Assembly (NCBI GenBank): GCA_000818945.1
Contig: KN805478.1
Coordinates: 3,501-29,163, forward strand
Direction of reading: 5' to 3'
Source of the DNA: Schizochytrium sp. CCTCC M209059
Taxonomy: Eukaryota > Sar > Bigyra > Thraustochytrida > Thraustochytriidae
Length of the DNA stretch: 25,663 bases
Both the position numbers and the translations under genes were made by a program. Shown here piece by piece: positions 1 through 9,411 of this stretch. Numbering within the stretch: position 1 is the first letter of the stretch; each line of letters begins with the position of its first letter. The notes under the pieces are model-generated. The model was not told the origin of the DNA and ran no database searches. It saw only the letters and a program-made list of their open reading frames with translations.

Positions 1-482
1 CTGACGGTGGCGGTCCTGATTCTGGCACTGTAAGGCATTCGAGACTAAGGCGCCAAACCTGCCGCTTTACGTATTCTCGAAAGCTTGGAGAAGCGCTACT
101 TCTTTCCAATGAATGTGCCAATACCCTGCTATTGAGGAATGGACTGTAAAATGGATTCCGGTCAACGCTGATTGGCTACGGATGATTCGGGTCTGCTAGA
201 AAAGGGACTGCTTTGACTCGGCGCCAGGTCCGAGACTTGGATAAGTGATGTTCAGTGGAGCTAGTGAGGAGCACGGGCCCTTTTAAAGGCTTGCCAGCTA
301 GGCTAGGAGATGTTCACTGCCGTGAGTCTGTAGTCTGTCCTCACTAAACACACTGATCGCTGTAAAGATTTTAGATGAGACTTCCCATGGGTGACAGATT
401 GACGTTATGTCGTCCATGCCGACCATCTGTGGTGGCGTCATTCTTTGTCCTCGATGGGAGTCAACGAGGCGCACGGCACACT
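1..482. other. No gene recognised at left edge
   Basis: No reading frame of convincing composition is present on either strand. The short open frames here are interrupted and match nothing I recognise. The stretch adjoins the decayed P-loop NTPase copy to its right and may be further decayed remnant of it, but I could not trace homology to the second copy in this part. Confidence 0.4.
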
Positions 483-1016
483 CGCGCGTGGTCGCGACAG
501 CCTCGATCTCGCGAAAGCGACCGATTTTGTCAATAACTATGGCTATTCAGTCAGGGCATGATTTTTACTCGTCCCGAGTCGCAGTCATGGCTTACAGCTT
601 CGGGCGCGGCTCCATCAATGTTGCCGCTGAATTTGTTCAATGTATCGTCAACAAAGACTGACCTCGTCTCGGCAAGGCGACGAGCCATATCACAAATGAG
701 CTTCGTTCTGCCACTGCCGAGTGGACCGACAATGAGGCTTCTGTTTTCGCCGTTGAGAATGTCTTGGGGCCAATCATGACTCATGCGACTCGAATCGTGG
801 TTCCATGCATTTCACCTGCGACGTTCCAACTTTTGCCTCAGAGAATTCGGGCTTGGCTAGCTTACCCTACGCATGATCGTTTGCCCGTGTGCGGCCGGAA
901 AGCAAAGTTCCGTAGCGCTAGACAGCTGTTCTTGAACACACGTGCCTGAGTGTCGGAAAAGATGGTCCAATCTCCTGCCTGAGAATGTGTCCCAGCATTC
1001 ATCCACCTTGATACCA
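483..1016 (-). pseudogene. Decayed P-loop NTPase (AAA+-like), copy 1
   Basis: Read on the minus strand, this segment encodes a Walker A-like motif, GPLGSGRT (about 703-727), followed about 55-60 codons later by a Walker B-like stretch, AIVIDKIG (about 518-542), then FREIEAVATTRECAVR. The two motifs lie in different frames, and stops interrupt the flanks. The Walker A lysine is arginine and the Walker B glutamate is lysine, so the copy is probably inactive as well as broken. The DNA aligns well by eye with 2175-2652, including the ends (cattcatccaccttgat versus cattcaccttgat). The combination of P-loop and hhhhDE is typical of AAA+ or related NTPases. I cannot name the subfamily. A spliced gene is possible but less likely given the scattered stops. 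Confidence 0.5.
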
Positions 1017-1193
1017 TTTCTGAAGTGCGTTTTTCTGAAGTGCGTTTTTGCACGATCTTTATGTCGGGGGGGTGGCGCTCGTGGTTTGTGCCCGTATTGG
1101 TCATACAAAGCTGGACAAGAAACTTGAGCAATTGCGGCGTCTTTTGCACGTTCGCGTCGCCTATCTGCCGTTAGGGCCTTTCGTTTGTTCCGA

Positions 1194-1326
1194 GACCAAC
1201 CGAGCCGAGCCGAGGGCGCAAGCCAACATGGACCGTTCAACTGCGCATGTCGTCTATCATTTTTCCCGGGACCAGCCGAGCCGAGCCGGGGCCACGAGCC
1301 AACATGGATCGTTCAACTGCGCATGC
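1194..1326 (+). repeat. Direct repeat, two copies 76 bp apart
   Basis: A unit of about 57 bp beginning gacca(a/g)ccgagccgagcc and ending gttcaactgcgcatg occurs at 1194-1250 and again at 1270-1326, with only a few substitutions. It lies directly upstream of the cysteine-rich stretch and contributes the N-terminal part of that reading frame. Confidence 0.8.
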
Positions 1327-1644
1327 AAACCTCTAACGCGGATCAACAAAATGGCTTGCTGGTGCAACAAGAGTGAGAACTCGTGCAGGCGCGATCAATG
1401 CCCAAGTCGACCTTGTAGTAAGTGTAACGGATCGCATACGTATCGAAAAAGATGCCCATGTGCCTCTTGCGGTCGGCGTCATTCAAGTGGACAAAGCTGT
1501 GCGTGCTGGTGTGGGGTAGACAAGCGGAAATGTACTCGAAAGGACCGCTGTCCATCGAGGCCATGTGCAAGCTGCGGGGGTCAGGCATTCGAGCAGAAAG
1601 CGTTGCCATTCTCGGGCTCAAATGAGTCATTTTTCGTTCCTTAA
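1228..1644 (+). CDS. Small cysteine-rich protein, hypothetical
   Basis: The frame gives about 138 residues from the ATG at 1228; an alternative ATG is at 1351. From about 1351 to 1600 it is packed with cysteines and contains an internal duplication: CWC...C(R)RDQCPSRPCSKC is echoed by CWC...CTRKDRCPSRPCASC, separated by CPCASCGRRHSSGQSC. Regularly spaced CxC, CxxC and CGRRH groups suggest a zinc-binding module, perhaps the zinc-finger part of a mobile-element or DNA-binding protein. The N-terminal part is translated from the 76-bp direct repeat and does not look like a conserved domain. It lies between two broken NTPase copies, so it could be a fragment of a larger decayed gene. Real coding status is uncertain and I recognise no family. 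Confidence 0.35.
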   Translation: MDRSTAHVVYHFSRDQPSRAGATSQHGSFNCACKPLTRINKMACWCNKSENSCRRDQCPSRPCSKCNGSHTYRKRCPCASCGRRHSSGQSCACWCGVDKRKCTRKDRCPSRPCASCGGQAFEQKALPFSGSNESFFVP

Positions 1645-1839
1645 CTCTGAAAAGTTTTGTTTTATTCCTAGTTACAACGTGTATGATAGAAGATTTACCA
1701 TTTTTTTTTCTCTATCAGTTGTGATTGATTGTCGTGTTGGAGAAATGTTTGGAGGAAAGTTTAACGCCGACAGCGCGATCGTGATTGTCAACCTCGTCGA
1801 CATTCGGCGCGGGAATTGGCAACGAGATCAGTTGCTGTG

Positions 1840-2652
1840 GATCAAGCGTTCTTCGGCAGGGAGCATGACCCGGAGCTCAATTTCGTGAGGCATTCCGTCG
1901 AATAGGTTTTCGATGGCTTGCGAGACATTGTGCACGATTTTCACTTGGGCGTTGGGTCTCGGATGGAGACAGAGGATACTGTGGAAGATGGCCGTGTTGC
2001 GACGCTGCCGAATGACCTAGGTGAGAAAAGAAGTGTCGCTTTTCTTTTGCCAATTGCGCGCTTCCATGTCACCCAACGTGAGGCTCGATACGCCTCCGAC
2101 GATATCTGCAAGCTGGCAATTTAGCAAGGAGACTCGAGCGAAGACCTATGCGCGGGGGTAATGAGGGGCACGGTCGCGCGTGGTCGCGGTAGCCTCGACC
2201 TCGCGTGAGCGACTGATTTCGTCAATTACCATGACATTTTTGTTGCTTGTCGAGAATCGCCACCATGGCCTAGAGCTTACGGCCTTGCAGCCAAAATCGT
2301 TTTATGTATCAACGACAAAGACTGATCACGGAGAAACGTTATTTTGCCACTGCCGGGTTGGCCAACAACTAGGCGACTTTTTTTTTTTGCCGCCGAGAAT
2401 GTCTTGGAGCCAATCGTGACTCGTGTGACTCGTATCGTGGCACCATGCACTTCGCCTGCGAGGTCCCATCTTTTGTCCCAGAGACCTTGGGCTTGGCTGG
2501 CTTGGCCTACGCATAATTGTTTGACCGTGTGCGACCATAAAGCAAAGTTCTGCAATGCTTGACAGTTGTCCTTGAGCACAAAAACCTGGGTGTCGGAAAA
2601 GGTGGCCTAATCTCCTGCCTGAAATATTCGTCTTAGCATTCACCTTGATTAC
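1840..2652 (-). pseudogene. Decayed P-loop NTPase (AAA+-like), copy 2
   Basis: This is the better preserved of the two copies. On the minus strand a frame around 2277-2579 ends in the Walker A motif GQPGSGK (about 2337-2369) and then runs into a stop. A different frame carries an intact Walker B, VIDEISRSREVEATATTR (about 2180-2235). Further on, still minus, open stretches such as NVSQAIENLFDGMPHEIELR (about 1880-1945) have protein-like composition but are separated by stops and frame changes. The A-tract near 2380-2390, just before the P-loop, lies where the upstream sequence (SHDWLQDILGG) and the Walker A frame separate, so a length change there may have broken the gene. The part 2175-2652 is homologous to 483-1016. 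Confidence 0.5.
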
Positions 2653-3883
2653 AGTGCACTATTCCTCATCTTCCAGAGACTTGCACCGGCACGACGCAAC
2701 GAGCCCTTGTATGCTGCGCTGCGATCTGTTAATGCGGCACTCGTGCTCGACTGTACGCTCTGCCTCGGAGACATCATCGCAACTGAAGCTGGTCAAGACG
2801 ATGCCGTCGCGTTGCCGCATTCGCTCGTACGCTTTTTCCTTCGTCATGGGCAGCAGACATGGTCGGCGATGCCCTCGTCGCCCAGCTCGTCGCCGTGTCA
2901 CGGTGCACTGACTCAAACCTGGTTGCGACTTTGCGTACTTCTCGTCTACCCCCTTATCTCGGGTGCCGAATTTAAGCCGATGAAGGAGAAGAGGGGGCCA
3001 CGGCCGAGTCTTTGGGCTCCCCTCTGATCAAAGCGGGACGGCAAGCGCTCGTAGCGCATAGGATTCGCAGAGAGAGAGAGCGGCGGCGCGCGCGGGCAGA
3101 CGAGGGTCGCGCGGCGGCTCGCCGACCGTCAGGGCGTGAGAGAAAGAGAAGCCTGCGGAAACAGAAAGCGGTAGACCGCGCGCCGAATTGGCGGCCAAGT
3201 TCCCAACCGCGCTAACGGACGAATCCGCTTCTCGCGAGCCAGCGTCGTGGGCCGCGCACGCGAGCCAGCATGACCAGCGCGGACGGGCAAGAGGCTGTGG
3301 AAGAGAGCTCGATCTCCATCGACCAGCGAGCCGAGTCCCTCATTCGCGCTAGCGCCGAAAGCGGCATGGACGCGAGCCTCAAATTACCCGCACGCTGGTA
3401 GTGAAGGTACAACCAACCGGGTAGCGAGCGTGGACCAGCCAGGCCAGAAGGGGTTCCGCGCATTCTAGGACCGGCTGGCTGTCCTTGCTGCACATCTGGA
3501 CCTGCTCGAAGGCCAGTCTTGTCTCTTCAGCGTCACCGTTCTCGGCTGGTAGCCACGCCAGCACGCTCGGCAAGCCAGATATCCAGATTCTCGTCCTCTT
3601 GCTCGCGGCGCGTGCCGCAGTTTCCAGCGTCGCATCTTCGCCTCTTCCCGCCGCCCTCTTGTCTTATCTTCTCGTCTTTCTCTTCTCCCGGCCGCTCTTC
3701 GCAGCGCCTGGGCCCTGGCAGCGGCCCTGGCGGCAGCGGAGTCTGCCTGCCCGACCAGCGTAGCGCAGCGCAGGCCTGTGCGGAGCTGCGAAGGGAGGCG
3801 CGGGCTCGATGTGCACGTGCGTGCGCGATGTGGTCACGCGGTTCATCTGAACAGTCTCCTTTTACGCGCAGGAGAACGGACAA

Positions 3884-3884
<1 letters not shown>
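2653..3884. other. Region without a supported gene
   Basis: Several short frames are open on both strands. Around 3270-3402 the plus frame begins MTSADGQEAVEESSISIDQR, and around 3379-3573 the minus frame contains ENGDAEETRLAFEQVQ. Both have protein-like composition, but neither has a recognisable domain, and they partly overlap on opposite strands. GA-rich tracts occur near 3070-3150. I cannot assign a product; one or both could be an exon or a decayed gene. Confidence 0.3.
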
Positions 3885-3929
<45 letters not shown>

Positions 3930-3938
3930 AGGCAGGCA
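3885..3938. repeat. (CAGG)n tetranucleotide microsatellite
   Basis: About thirteen tandem copies of a caggcagg unit, with one aagg interruption near the right end. It lies about 440 bp upstream of the STAND gene start, in a region that is open but compositionally biased in several frames. Confidence 0.95.
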
Positions 3939-4377
3939 GACGTTTTGCTGGCTGCGTTGCGTTGCGCGCTCCCTGAGGCACGCTCGCCCAGGCTGGCACA
4001 GGCAAGTGCTGTGCTGGTTGCAATTCTATTCTTTTTGCTTGCAGCCGCGCCCCGCCAGGGCCACGAAAGAGGACTATGCGGAGAAAATGCGCGGCCGCGG
4101 TGCATAGTTCTCTCGTCTGACCCCCATTTAAAGGGCCAACATTCGCACATTGCGAGGTTACCAGAGGGGTATTCTGGACACTCATTTTTATGCACACCAT
4201 TTCTCCGCTCCAGCCTAGTCCCTAGAGACAGCGCGTGCAGCAAAACCATTTCACCACAAGAGAGAGCGCGGAGAGCGAGGTCGAGGACGTGGGGTCGCAG
4301 GGCGGGGGCCGCGGGCGCCGCGCGAAGAGGAAGGGGCGGGGGAAAGAGAAGGGCGCGCGGGGCCGCGCGGTCGAACG

Positions 4378-7300
4378 ATGAATCGCGAGACTAAAGTGAG
4401 GTCGAGTCTCGCGAGAGTGTCCGTGGGGAGGGTGAAGAGCTTGATTGCGCTTTTCAACTCAGGTCGCGTTGGCAAATTGTACGCTAAGGCAGAGGTGTAC
4501 GAAGTCGTGCAGACAGAAGCGGAGCTCCAGACTGCCGCCCCTGAGCAAACGGAAGCGTATCTAGAGGTCCCCGAGGTCCTCGACGATCTTACCGTCCTCG
4601 TCGTGCATGATTCCACAGACGAGACCGTTGCCGAGCAGCTGGTTGACGCGATCCAACCCCGCCTCAGCTTGCCCGTGCGCGCCGCCAGCCACGTCGCAGA
4701 GATCGAACAGGAAGCCCAAAATGCCGAGGTCGCTCTACTTCTCGTCAGCACGGCATTTGAAGGCAATTGGGACCTCATTGAAACAGTGGCAAACGCGCTC
4801 CCCAACTCACTTGTTCCAATCCTCATCGACGAGACCATGGCTAATCCAAAGGACTGGAAGGGCGCGCTTGCCTGGTATATTTCCGACGACTTGCTCATCA
4901 ACTATTGCAAGCCCGCGATGGACGCCACTAACGAGGTGATCTCCGAAGCTCTTGCTGCAAAAGGCCGTGTCGCAGGTGCGCCACGATACCGGAGCTTTCA
5001 CGCCTTCCTTTCGCACGAGTGGGGCAAAAACAAATGGGTACACAAGATGGCCATCGAACTCGCGTTACGACTCCGCGACCACGACATTGATGTCTGGCTC
5101 GACGCTCAGCAAGTGTCTGGTGGTATTCATCAGAATATGGCTGGTGGCATCGATTCGTCTACCGTATTCCTCGTCCTTGCGACCGAAGGGTACATGCAAA
5201 GGGTCAACAACGGCGACAAAACAGACAACTGCCTCAATGAATTTGTATATGCCAGCAACAATCGCTTTGACTACACCGTGGTCGCCGCGTTAGAACCGGA
5301 CATGGCCCGGCCCGCAACCAAGTGGACGGGCCGATTCAAGCTCGCCCTCGCAACACAGGTACCGGTGGACCTTTCGCAAAACATGGGCGAAACGTTTTCG
5401 GACAAGGCAATCAAACGTCTTGCCAACGCCATTCGCACGCGCATCGAGACCCCCTTTGCTTCATCGGGCCTCACCACACTGCAACGCAACTTCTATTTTC
5501 GCCTTGGCCCTTACGACTCAGAATCATGGGTCAGGGGCAAGGCGGAGAGTTTTACTGCCGGCACGCGGAGCTGGATCATCGACGAGCTGTGTGATTGGTA
5601 CAAGATGGAGCAGAGTGCCGTCTTTCTTCTCGTGGGCGACGGCGGCATCGGCAAGAGCGTCATCATGGCCGAGCTTTGCCACCGTGGGGGCGTTCTCATG
5701 ACCGACGAAGATGTCAAAAAGAGCCAGGCTGATGAAAGCACCTTGTCACGCCGAAAGTCGTCTCAAGTGCGCAGCTTGTGGCGTCGTAGCAAGAAAGAGC
5801 GCCAGCCAATCTTGGTGGCAGCGTACCATTTTTTTCGACACGATGATGGGACCGCGGCTTCACCTACTGAAGCACTTTTGAGCGTTGCTTGGCAACTATG
5901 TCAGACCGTGCCGGGCTTCCCTGAAGCTCTCGACCAAGCAAGCTTGAAAGGCCTTCGTGAAACGTCACTAGCGAACCTTTTCAAGACTCTTCTCACCGAT
6001 CCTCTGAACAAGCTCGGCTCAGACCAGATGCGACAAGTTGTTGTGCTCGACGCTCTCGATGAATGCAGCAACAGCGACGGTATTCTACGCGATATCATTC
6101 GCACGTGGGGAAAAGTGATGCCGGCATGGCTCCGCTTGGTTGTGGGAATGCGTCCCGAAGGCGAGATTCAGCGCGGCATCACTGACAACAGTCTTGACTT
6201 TAAAGTGCTGGAGCTCAACGATGAAGATAACTTTCGCGACGTTGAATTGCACATCGAAAACCTGCTGCGCGACAAGAGAGATATCGTGGAACAAAAAGAC
6301 GTTGCATCTTGCGCCAAGATTCTTGCTGAACGCTCCGAAGGTCTCTTTCTCTGGGCGAGCTTCCTTCCTCAGACCCTGGAACGGATGTACGAGGAGAAAA
6401 AAGGGGGATTGCTGACCTTGCAGGACATCTCTCACGGAGACGTCATTCCTAATGGGCTTGGCGGCATGTTTCACGAGTACTTTGAGCGTCTGCAAGACAA
6501 AGTTGGCGGAGAAACAGTGTACAAGATGCTCTTGGCGCCGATTGTAGCAGCTCGCGAACCGTTGAGCGTCGAGCAGCTCAGCGTAATTCTACAATTGAAC
6601 GAGGATGAGACGCACGATATGCTCGACGACGCAAGCTGCCTCTTGTACCGAGGCGGCGATGGCCGCGTGGCACTGATCCATAAGTGCATGGCAGACTGGC
6701 TCTCAGATAGAAAGCAGAGCGGAAGACGACTCTGCGTGGAAAATGAAGATGGACATGAAGCCTTGGCCAAATACTGTAGCTCGCACGAAGATGTCTTTTC
6801 ACTCCGCCACGCCATCTTTCATTGCGTCAAGAGCGGCGAACAAGCAGCTGCCTTCAAGCTTCTGAATGACTTTGCATGGGTGGAAAAGGTCATTTCCATC
6901 AGTGACGACGAAGCACAAAGACGCGCTACAATCGGGAACCTTATTCGCGACTGCGTCAAACTTGGCATCTACTTTGCCCGCGAAAGCGATACGCCCCTCT
7001 TTCTTAGTAAAGCATTGCATGCCCTCAGCTACGATCCCAACGAACTTGCGGCGCAACTTCTGGCGCGTCTAGGTCATACCTCCAAGGATCCCATTGCACT
7101 CAATCTGCAAGCACCCGATCGGCCATGGCTGGAGCCTACTCGCGTCACCCTTCCTCACCCCCGCGACGCCTTGCTTCACGAGGTCAAGGGGCACTCTGGC
7201 GCGGTCAGGAGCGTTGCGATACAGGGCGATATTATCGTTTCCGGTTCCTACGACAGCACGGTGCGCATCTGGAGCGCTGCGTCAGGCGAGGAGCAGCACT

Positions 7301-8106
7301 TGCTGAATGGCCACTCTGGTCCGGTATATAGCGTGGCGATACAGGACGACGCAATCGTGTCTGGGTCTGAAGACAAGACGGTGCGCATCTGGGATGCCAC
7401 GGTAGGCCAGGAGCAGCACGTCTTGGAGGGCCACTCTGACCGGGTCTACAGCGTGGCGATTGATGGCAACACAATTGTTTCTGGGTCAAGGGACAAGACT
7501 GTTCGCATTTGGAACGCTACGTCGGGCGAGGAGGAGCACGTGTTGAAGGGGCACTCTGATTGGGTCAGGATCGTAGCGATCGACGGTGCTACGGTCGTGT
7601 CAGGATCTGATGACAAGACGGTGCGCGTCTGGGACGCTGCGTCTGGCGAGGAACAGCACGTGTTGACAGGGCACTCCGATTGGGTTAGAAGCGTGGCGAT
7701 TGAGGGCGAAACGATCGTTTCTGGGTCTGATGACAATACGGTGCGTATCTGGAACGCTACGTCGGGCGAGGAACTACACGTGTTGGAGGGACACTCTGAC
7801 GCGGTCACAAGCGTAGCGATAAAGGGCGACACAATTGTTTCACAGTCTAATGATGTTACGCGGTACTGGAACGCCCGAACGGGCGAGGAAGTCGACGCAG
7901 AGGAGGCAGAAGCCTCGGTTCCACCTGGAACGAGCACGTTGGCGAACGTTGAGAACGGAACGCACCTGAAGCTTGGCGGAGGCATAGGCTTCACGACAAA
8001 CCGCAACATCCATGGGAAAGTTCGACAGGGAAATGTGTACGTTCTTGGCGACGCTAGCGGAATGGTTCACATTCTGCATGCTCAAAGTATCGAACCGGAG
8101 ACTTGA
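4378..8106 (+). CDS. TIR-TIR-like-NACHT-WD40 STAND receptor
   Basis: One uninterrupted 1242-residue frame. The ATG at 4378 has A at -3. Residues about 71-190 form a TIR-like alpha/beta domain (LTVLVVHDS, then VALLLVSTAFEGNWDLIE). Residues about 207-350 form a clearer TIR domain: FHAFLSHEWG, VWLDAQQVSGG, GIDSSTVFLVLATEGYM, then NCLNEFVYA, where E288 sits at the position of the catalytic glutamate of NADase TIRs. A NACHT-type NTPase follows, with Walker A GDGGIGKS (420-427) and Walker B VVVLDALDE (554-562). GLFLWASF (655 onward) and the HKCMADWL element (768 onward) belong to the winged-helix arm. Residues 938-1177 are six 40-residue WD40 repeats starting GHS; a more diverged C-terminal stretch (NVYVLGDASGMVHILHA) may close a seventh blade. 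In other STAND proteins the repeats sense a ligand, the NTPase oligomerises and the TIR domains signal or cleave NAD+. That role is inferred here. No introns are evident. Confidence 0.9.
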   Translation: MNRETKVRSSLARVSVGRVKSLIALFNSGRVGKLYAKAEVYEVVQTEAELQTAAPEQTEAYLEVPEVLDDLTVLVVHDSTDETVAEQLVDAIQPRLSLPVRAASHVAEIEQEAQNAEVALLLVSTAFEGNWDLIETVANALPNSLVPILIDETMANPKDWKGALAWYISDDLLINYCKPAMDATNEVISEALAAKGRVAGAPRYRSFHAFLSHEWGKNKWVHKMAIELALRLRDHDIDVWLDAQQVSGGIHQNMAGGIDSSTVFLVLATEGYMQRVNNGDKTDNCLNEFVYASNNRFDYTVVAALEPDMARPATKWTGRFKLALATQVPVDLSQNMGETFSDKAIKRLANAIRTRIETPFASSGLTTLQRNFYFRLGPYDSESWVRGKAESFTAGTRSWIIDELCDWYKMEQSAVFLLVGDGGIGKSVIMAELCHRGGVLMTDEDVKKSQADESTLSRRKSSQVRSLWRRSKKERQPILVAAYHFFRHDDGTAASPTEALLSVAWQLCQTVPGFPEALDQASLKGLRETSLANLFKTLLTDPLNKLGSDQMRQVVVLDALDECSNSDGILRDIIRTWGKVMPAWLRLVVGMRPEGEIQRGITDNSLDFKVLELNDEDNFRDVELHIENLLRDKRDIVEQKDVASCAKILAERSEGLFLWASFLPQTLERMYEEKKGGLLTLQDISHGDVIPNGLGGMFHEYFERLQDKVGGETVYKMLLAPIVAAREPLSVEQLSVILQLNEDETHDMLDDASCLLYRGGDGRVALIHKCMADWLSDRKQSGRRLCVENEDGHEALAKYCSSHEDVFSLRHAIFHCVKSGEQAAAFKLLNDFAWVEKVISISDDEAQRRATIGNLIRDCVKLGIYFARESDTPLFLSKALHALSYDPNELAAQLLARLGHTSKDPIALNLQAPDRPWLEPTRVTLPHPRDALLHEVKGHSGAVRSVAIQGDIIVSGSYDSTVRIWSAASGEEQHLLNGHSGPVYSVAIQDDAIVSGSEDKTVRIWDATVGQEQHVLEGHSDRVYSVAIDGNTIVSGSRDKTVRIWNATSGEEEHVLKGHSDWVRIVAIDGATVVSGSDDKTVRVWDAASGEEQHVLTGHSDWVRSVAIEGETIVSGSDDNTVRIWNATSGEELHVLEGHSDAVTSVAIKGDTIVSQSNDVTRYWNARTGEEVDAEEAEASVPPGTSTLANVENGTHLKLGGGIGFTTNRNIHGKVRQGNVYVLGDASGMVHILHAQSIEPET
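7189..7908 (+). repeat. Six 120-bp tandem WD40-coding repeats
   Basis: Six consecutive 120-bp units each encode GHSxxVxSVAIxGDxIVSGS.D.TVRIWxAxSGEExHVLx. Units keep exact length and share long stretches of nucleotide identity, while the residues just after GHS differ in each unit (GAVRS, GPVYS, DRVYS, DWVRI, DWVRS, DAVTS). The last unit is the most diverged (VSQSNDVTRYWN). Confidence 0.9.
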
Positions 8107-9044
8107 GCGTGTGCCCTGGCGACCGACTCTGATTCGATGCGATCGCTCACTGCATTCGCGGCAATTGTAGCGCACCTATGAACTCTCGCATTAGCGATTA
8201 AGGAAAATTTTGATGAGGTTTGTACGTTTTCTTGGCCGCAAAACGCGGAAATACTAAGCACTATTCAAGGCGGCTAGAGTGGACTTTCTACTTTATCTGG
8301 TGGGGCTAGGCTACTGGATAATGCCCGTGTGGTATGCCATCCGCAAATGAGGCGGTTAGCGTCAAACCCTATATTTTGTCAATGCTTCGGAGAGAGAGAG
8401 GAATGTCTTTACTTTACATATGTTCGTGCCCACGAGAGTATCTTCGATACCAAATACCTCCTTGAGCAGGATGTCTGAAAGTAAGATTTAAATTGTGCAA
8501 CAGGTGCGTGAGCGCTGAAGACGCTTAAGCAAAATTTGTGAGTTAAACTGGAGGCGCAAGGTCCGAGGTCGCTTGATGTCGTTCATCATCCATCTCATCT
8601 TGAGGAATCTTGGGACACAAAGTGGACGCGTAAAGAAAATTATTACGTTGAATGAGCTGACAGACGGGCGCACAGCGCTCAGCAACCGTGGCGTCCGATA
8701 TTTCAGGTTCAACGAAACTACTACAAAAGGCGTATAAAGCGGTCGTAATTCGAGATCGTCAACGCTAGAATCTGTATCCTTGGGAACAAGTATCGTGTTC
8801 CTGGTTCTCTGGCAGCTGCATCTTCCGGCCTTGCGAGCCTCCTGAAAAAGTAGATGATAGCGACTCCTCTCGGGCAGCGCTGGCGGCGTCACAAATTCCG
8901 ACGGCATGACGACGATTGCGAGGAAAGTTCACCGCCTGCTTATGCACGCAAAACCCCAGGATTTTGATGATGAGAAGAGATGATGCGCATTTAACCGAAA
9001 GCTGAAGCAACGAGTGGCTTGAAAATCGTGAGCAGCACCAGCAT
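8107..9044. other. Intergenic region, no supported gene
   Basis: This stretch downstream of the STAND gene is richer in A and T than the genes. A minus-strand frame of 139 codons at 8488-8907 is the longest, but it has no recognisable motif and no clear coding bias. A short GA tract lies near 8390-8401. I see no RNA gene. Confidence 0.4.
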
Positions 9045-9305
9045 GAAATGCGTTGCAGCAACTTTGATGGCATCAAATTGCGTTGCATCAAATTGCGTTG
9101 CATCAAATTGCGTTGCAGTAAATTGCATTGCGGTAAATTGCGTTGCGGTAAATCGCGTTACAGCAAATCGCGTTGCGGCAAATCGCGTTGCATCAAATTG
9201 CGTTGCAGCAAATTGCGTTGCAGCAAATTGCGTTGCAGCAAATTGCGTTGCGGTAAATTTCGTTGCAGCAAATCGCGTTGCAGCAAATCGCGTTGCGGCA
9301 AATGC
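9045..9305. repeat. 15-bp minisatellite, about 17 units
   Basis: Fifteen clear units of aaat(t/c)gcgttgc(a/g)(g/t)(c/t) run from 9075 to 9299, with two degenerate units before them. Because the unit is a multiple of three and lacks stops in several frames, both strands stay open. The minus frame 8991-9473 (160 codons) reads as a five-residue repeat of the type FAATQ/FAATR/FDATQ, which resembles a pentapeptide-repeat beta-helix. The plus frames read as NCVAA and KLRCS repeats. Whether any frame is expressed is unclear. Confidence 0.9.
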
Positions 9306-9411
9306 GGCTTCGTCTTTCCTGACCTGCTGCACGCTTCGAAGAAAATCCGGCACGCCGGAGAAACAATAAGCATTCGAAGCAAAGATCGGCTCCCTGGTGA
9401 GCGCTGATCCA

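Noticed and set aside
3519..4394. Long plus-strand frame (291 codons) and opposing minus frame (238 codons) over the CAGG repeat
   Set aside because: Both are kept open by the tetranucleotide repeat and GC bias, have Arg/Ser/Pro/Ala-rich low-complexity content and show no domain.
4251..4901. Minus-strand frame of 216 codons over the STAND gene start
   Set aside because: It is a shadow of the plus-strand gene; the plus frame carries the domain motifs.
8488..8907. Minus-strand frame of 139 codons
   Set aside because: No recognisable motif and no codon bias like that of the real genes.
9045..9305. Possible CRISPR-like array
   Set aside because: The 15-bp units are directly abutting with no unique spacers, and the genome is eukaryotic; it is a minisatellite.
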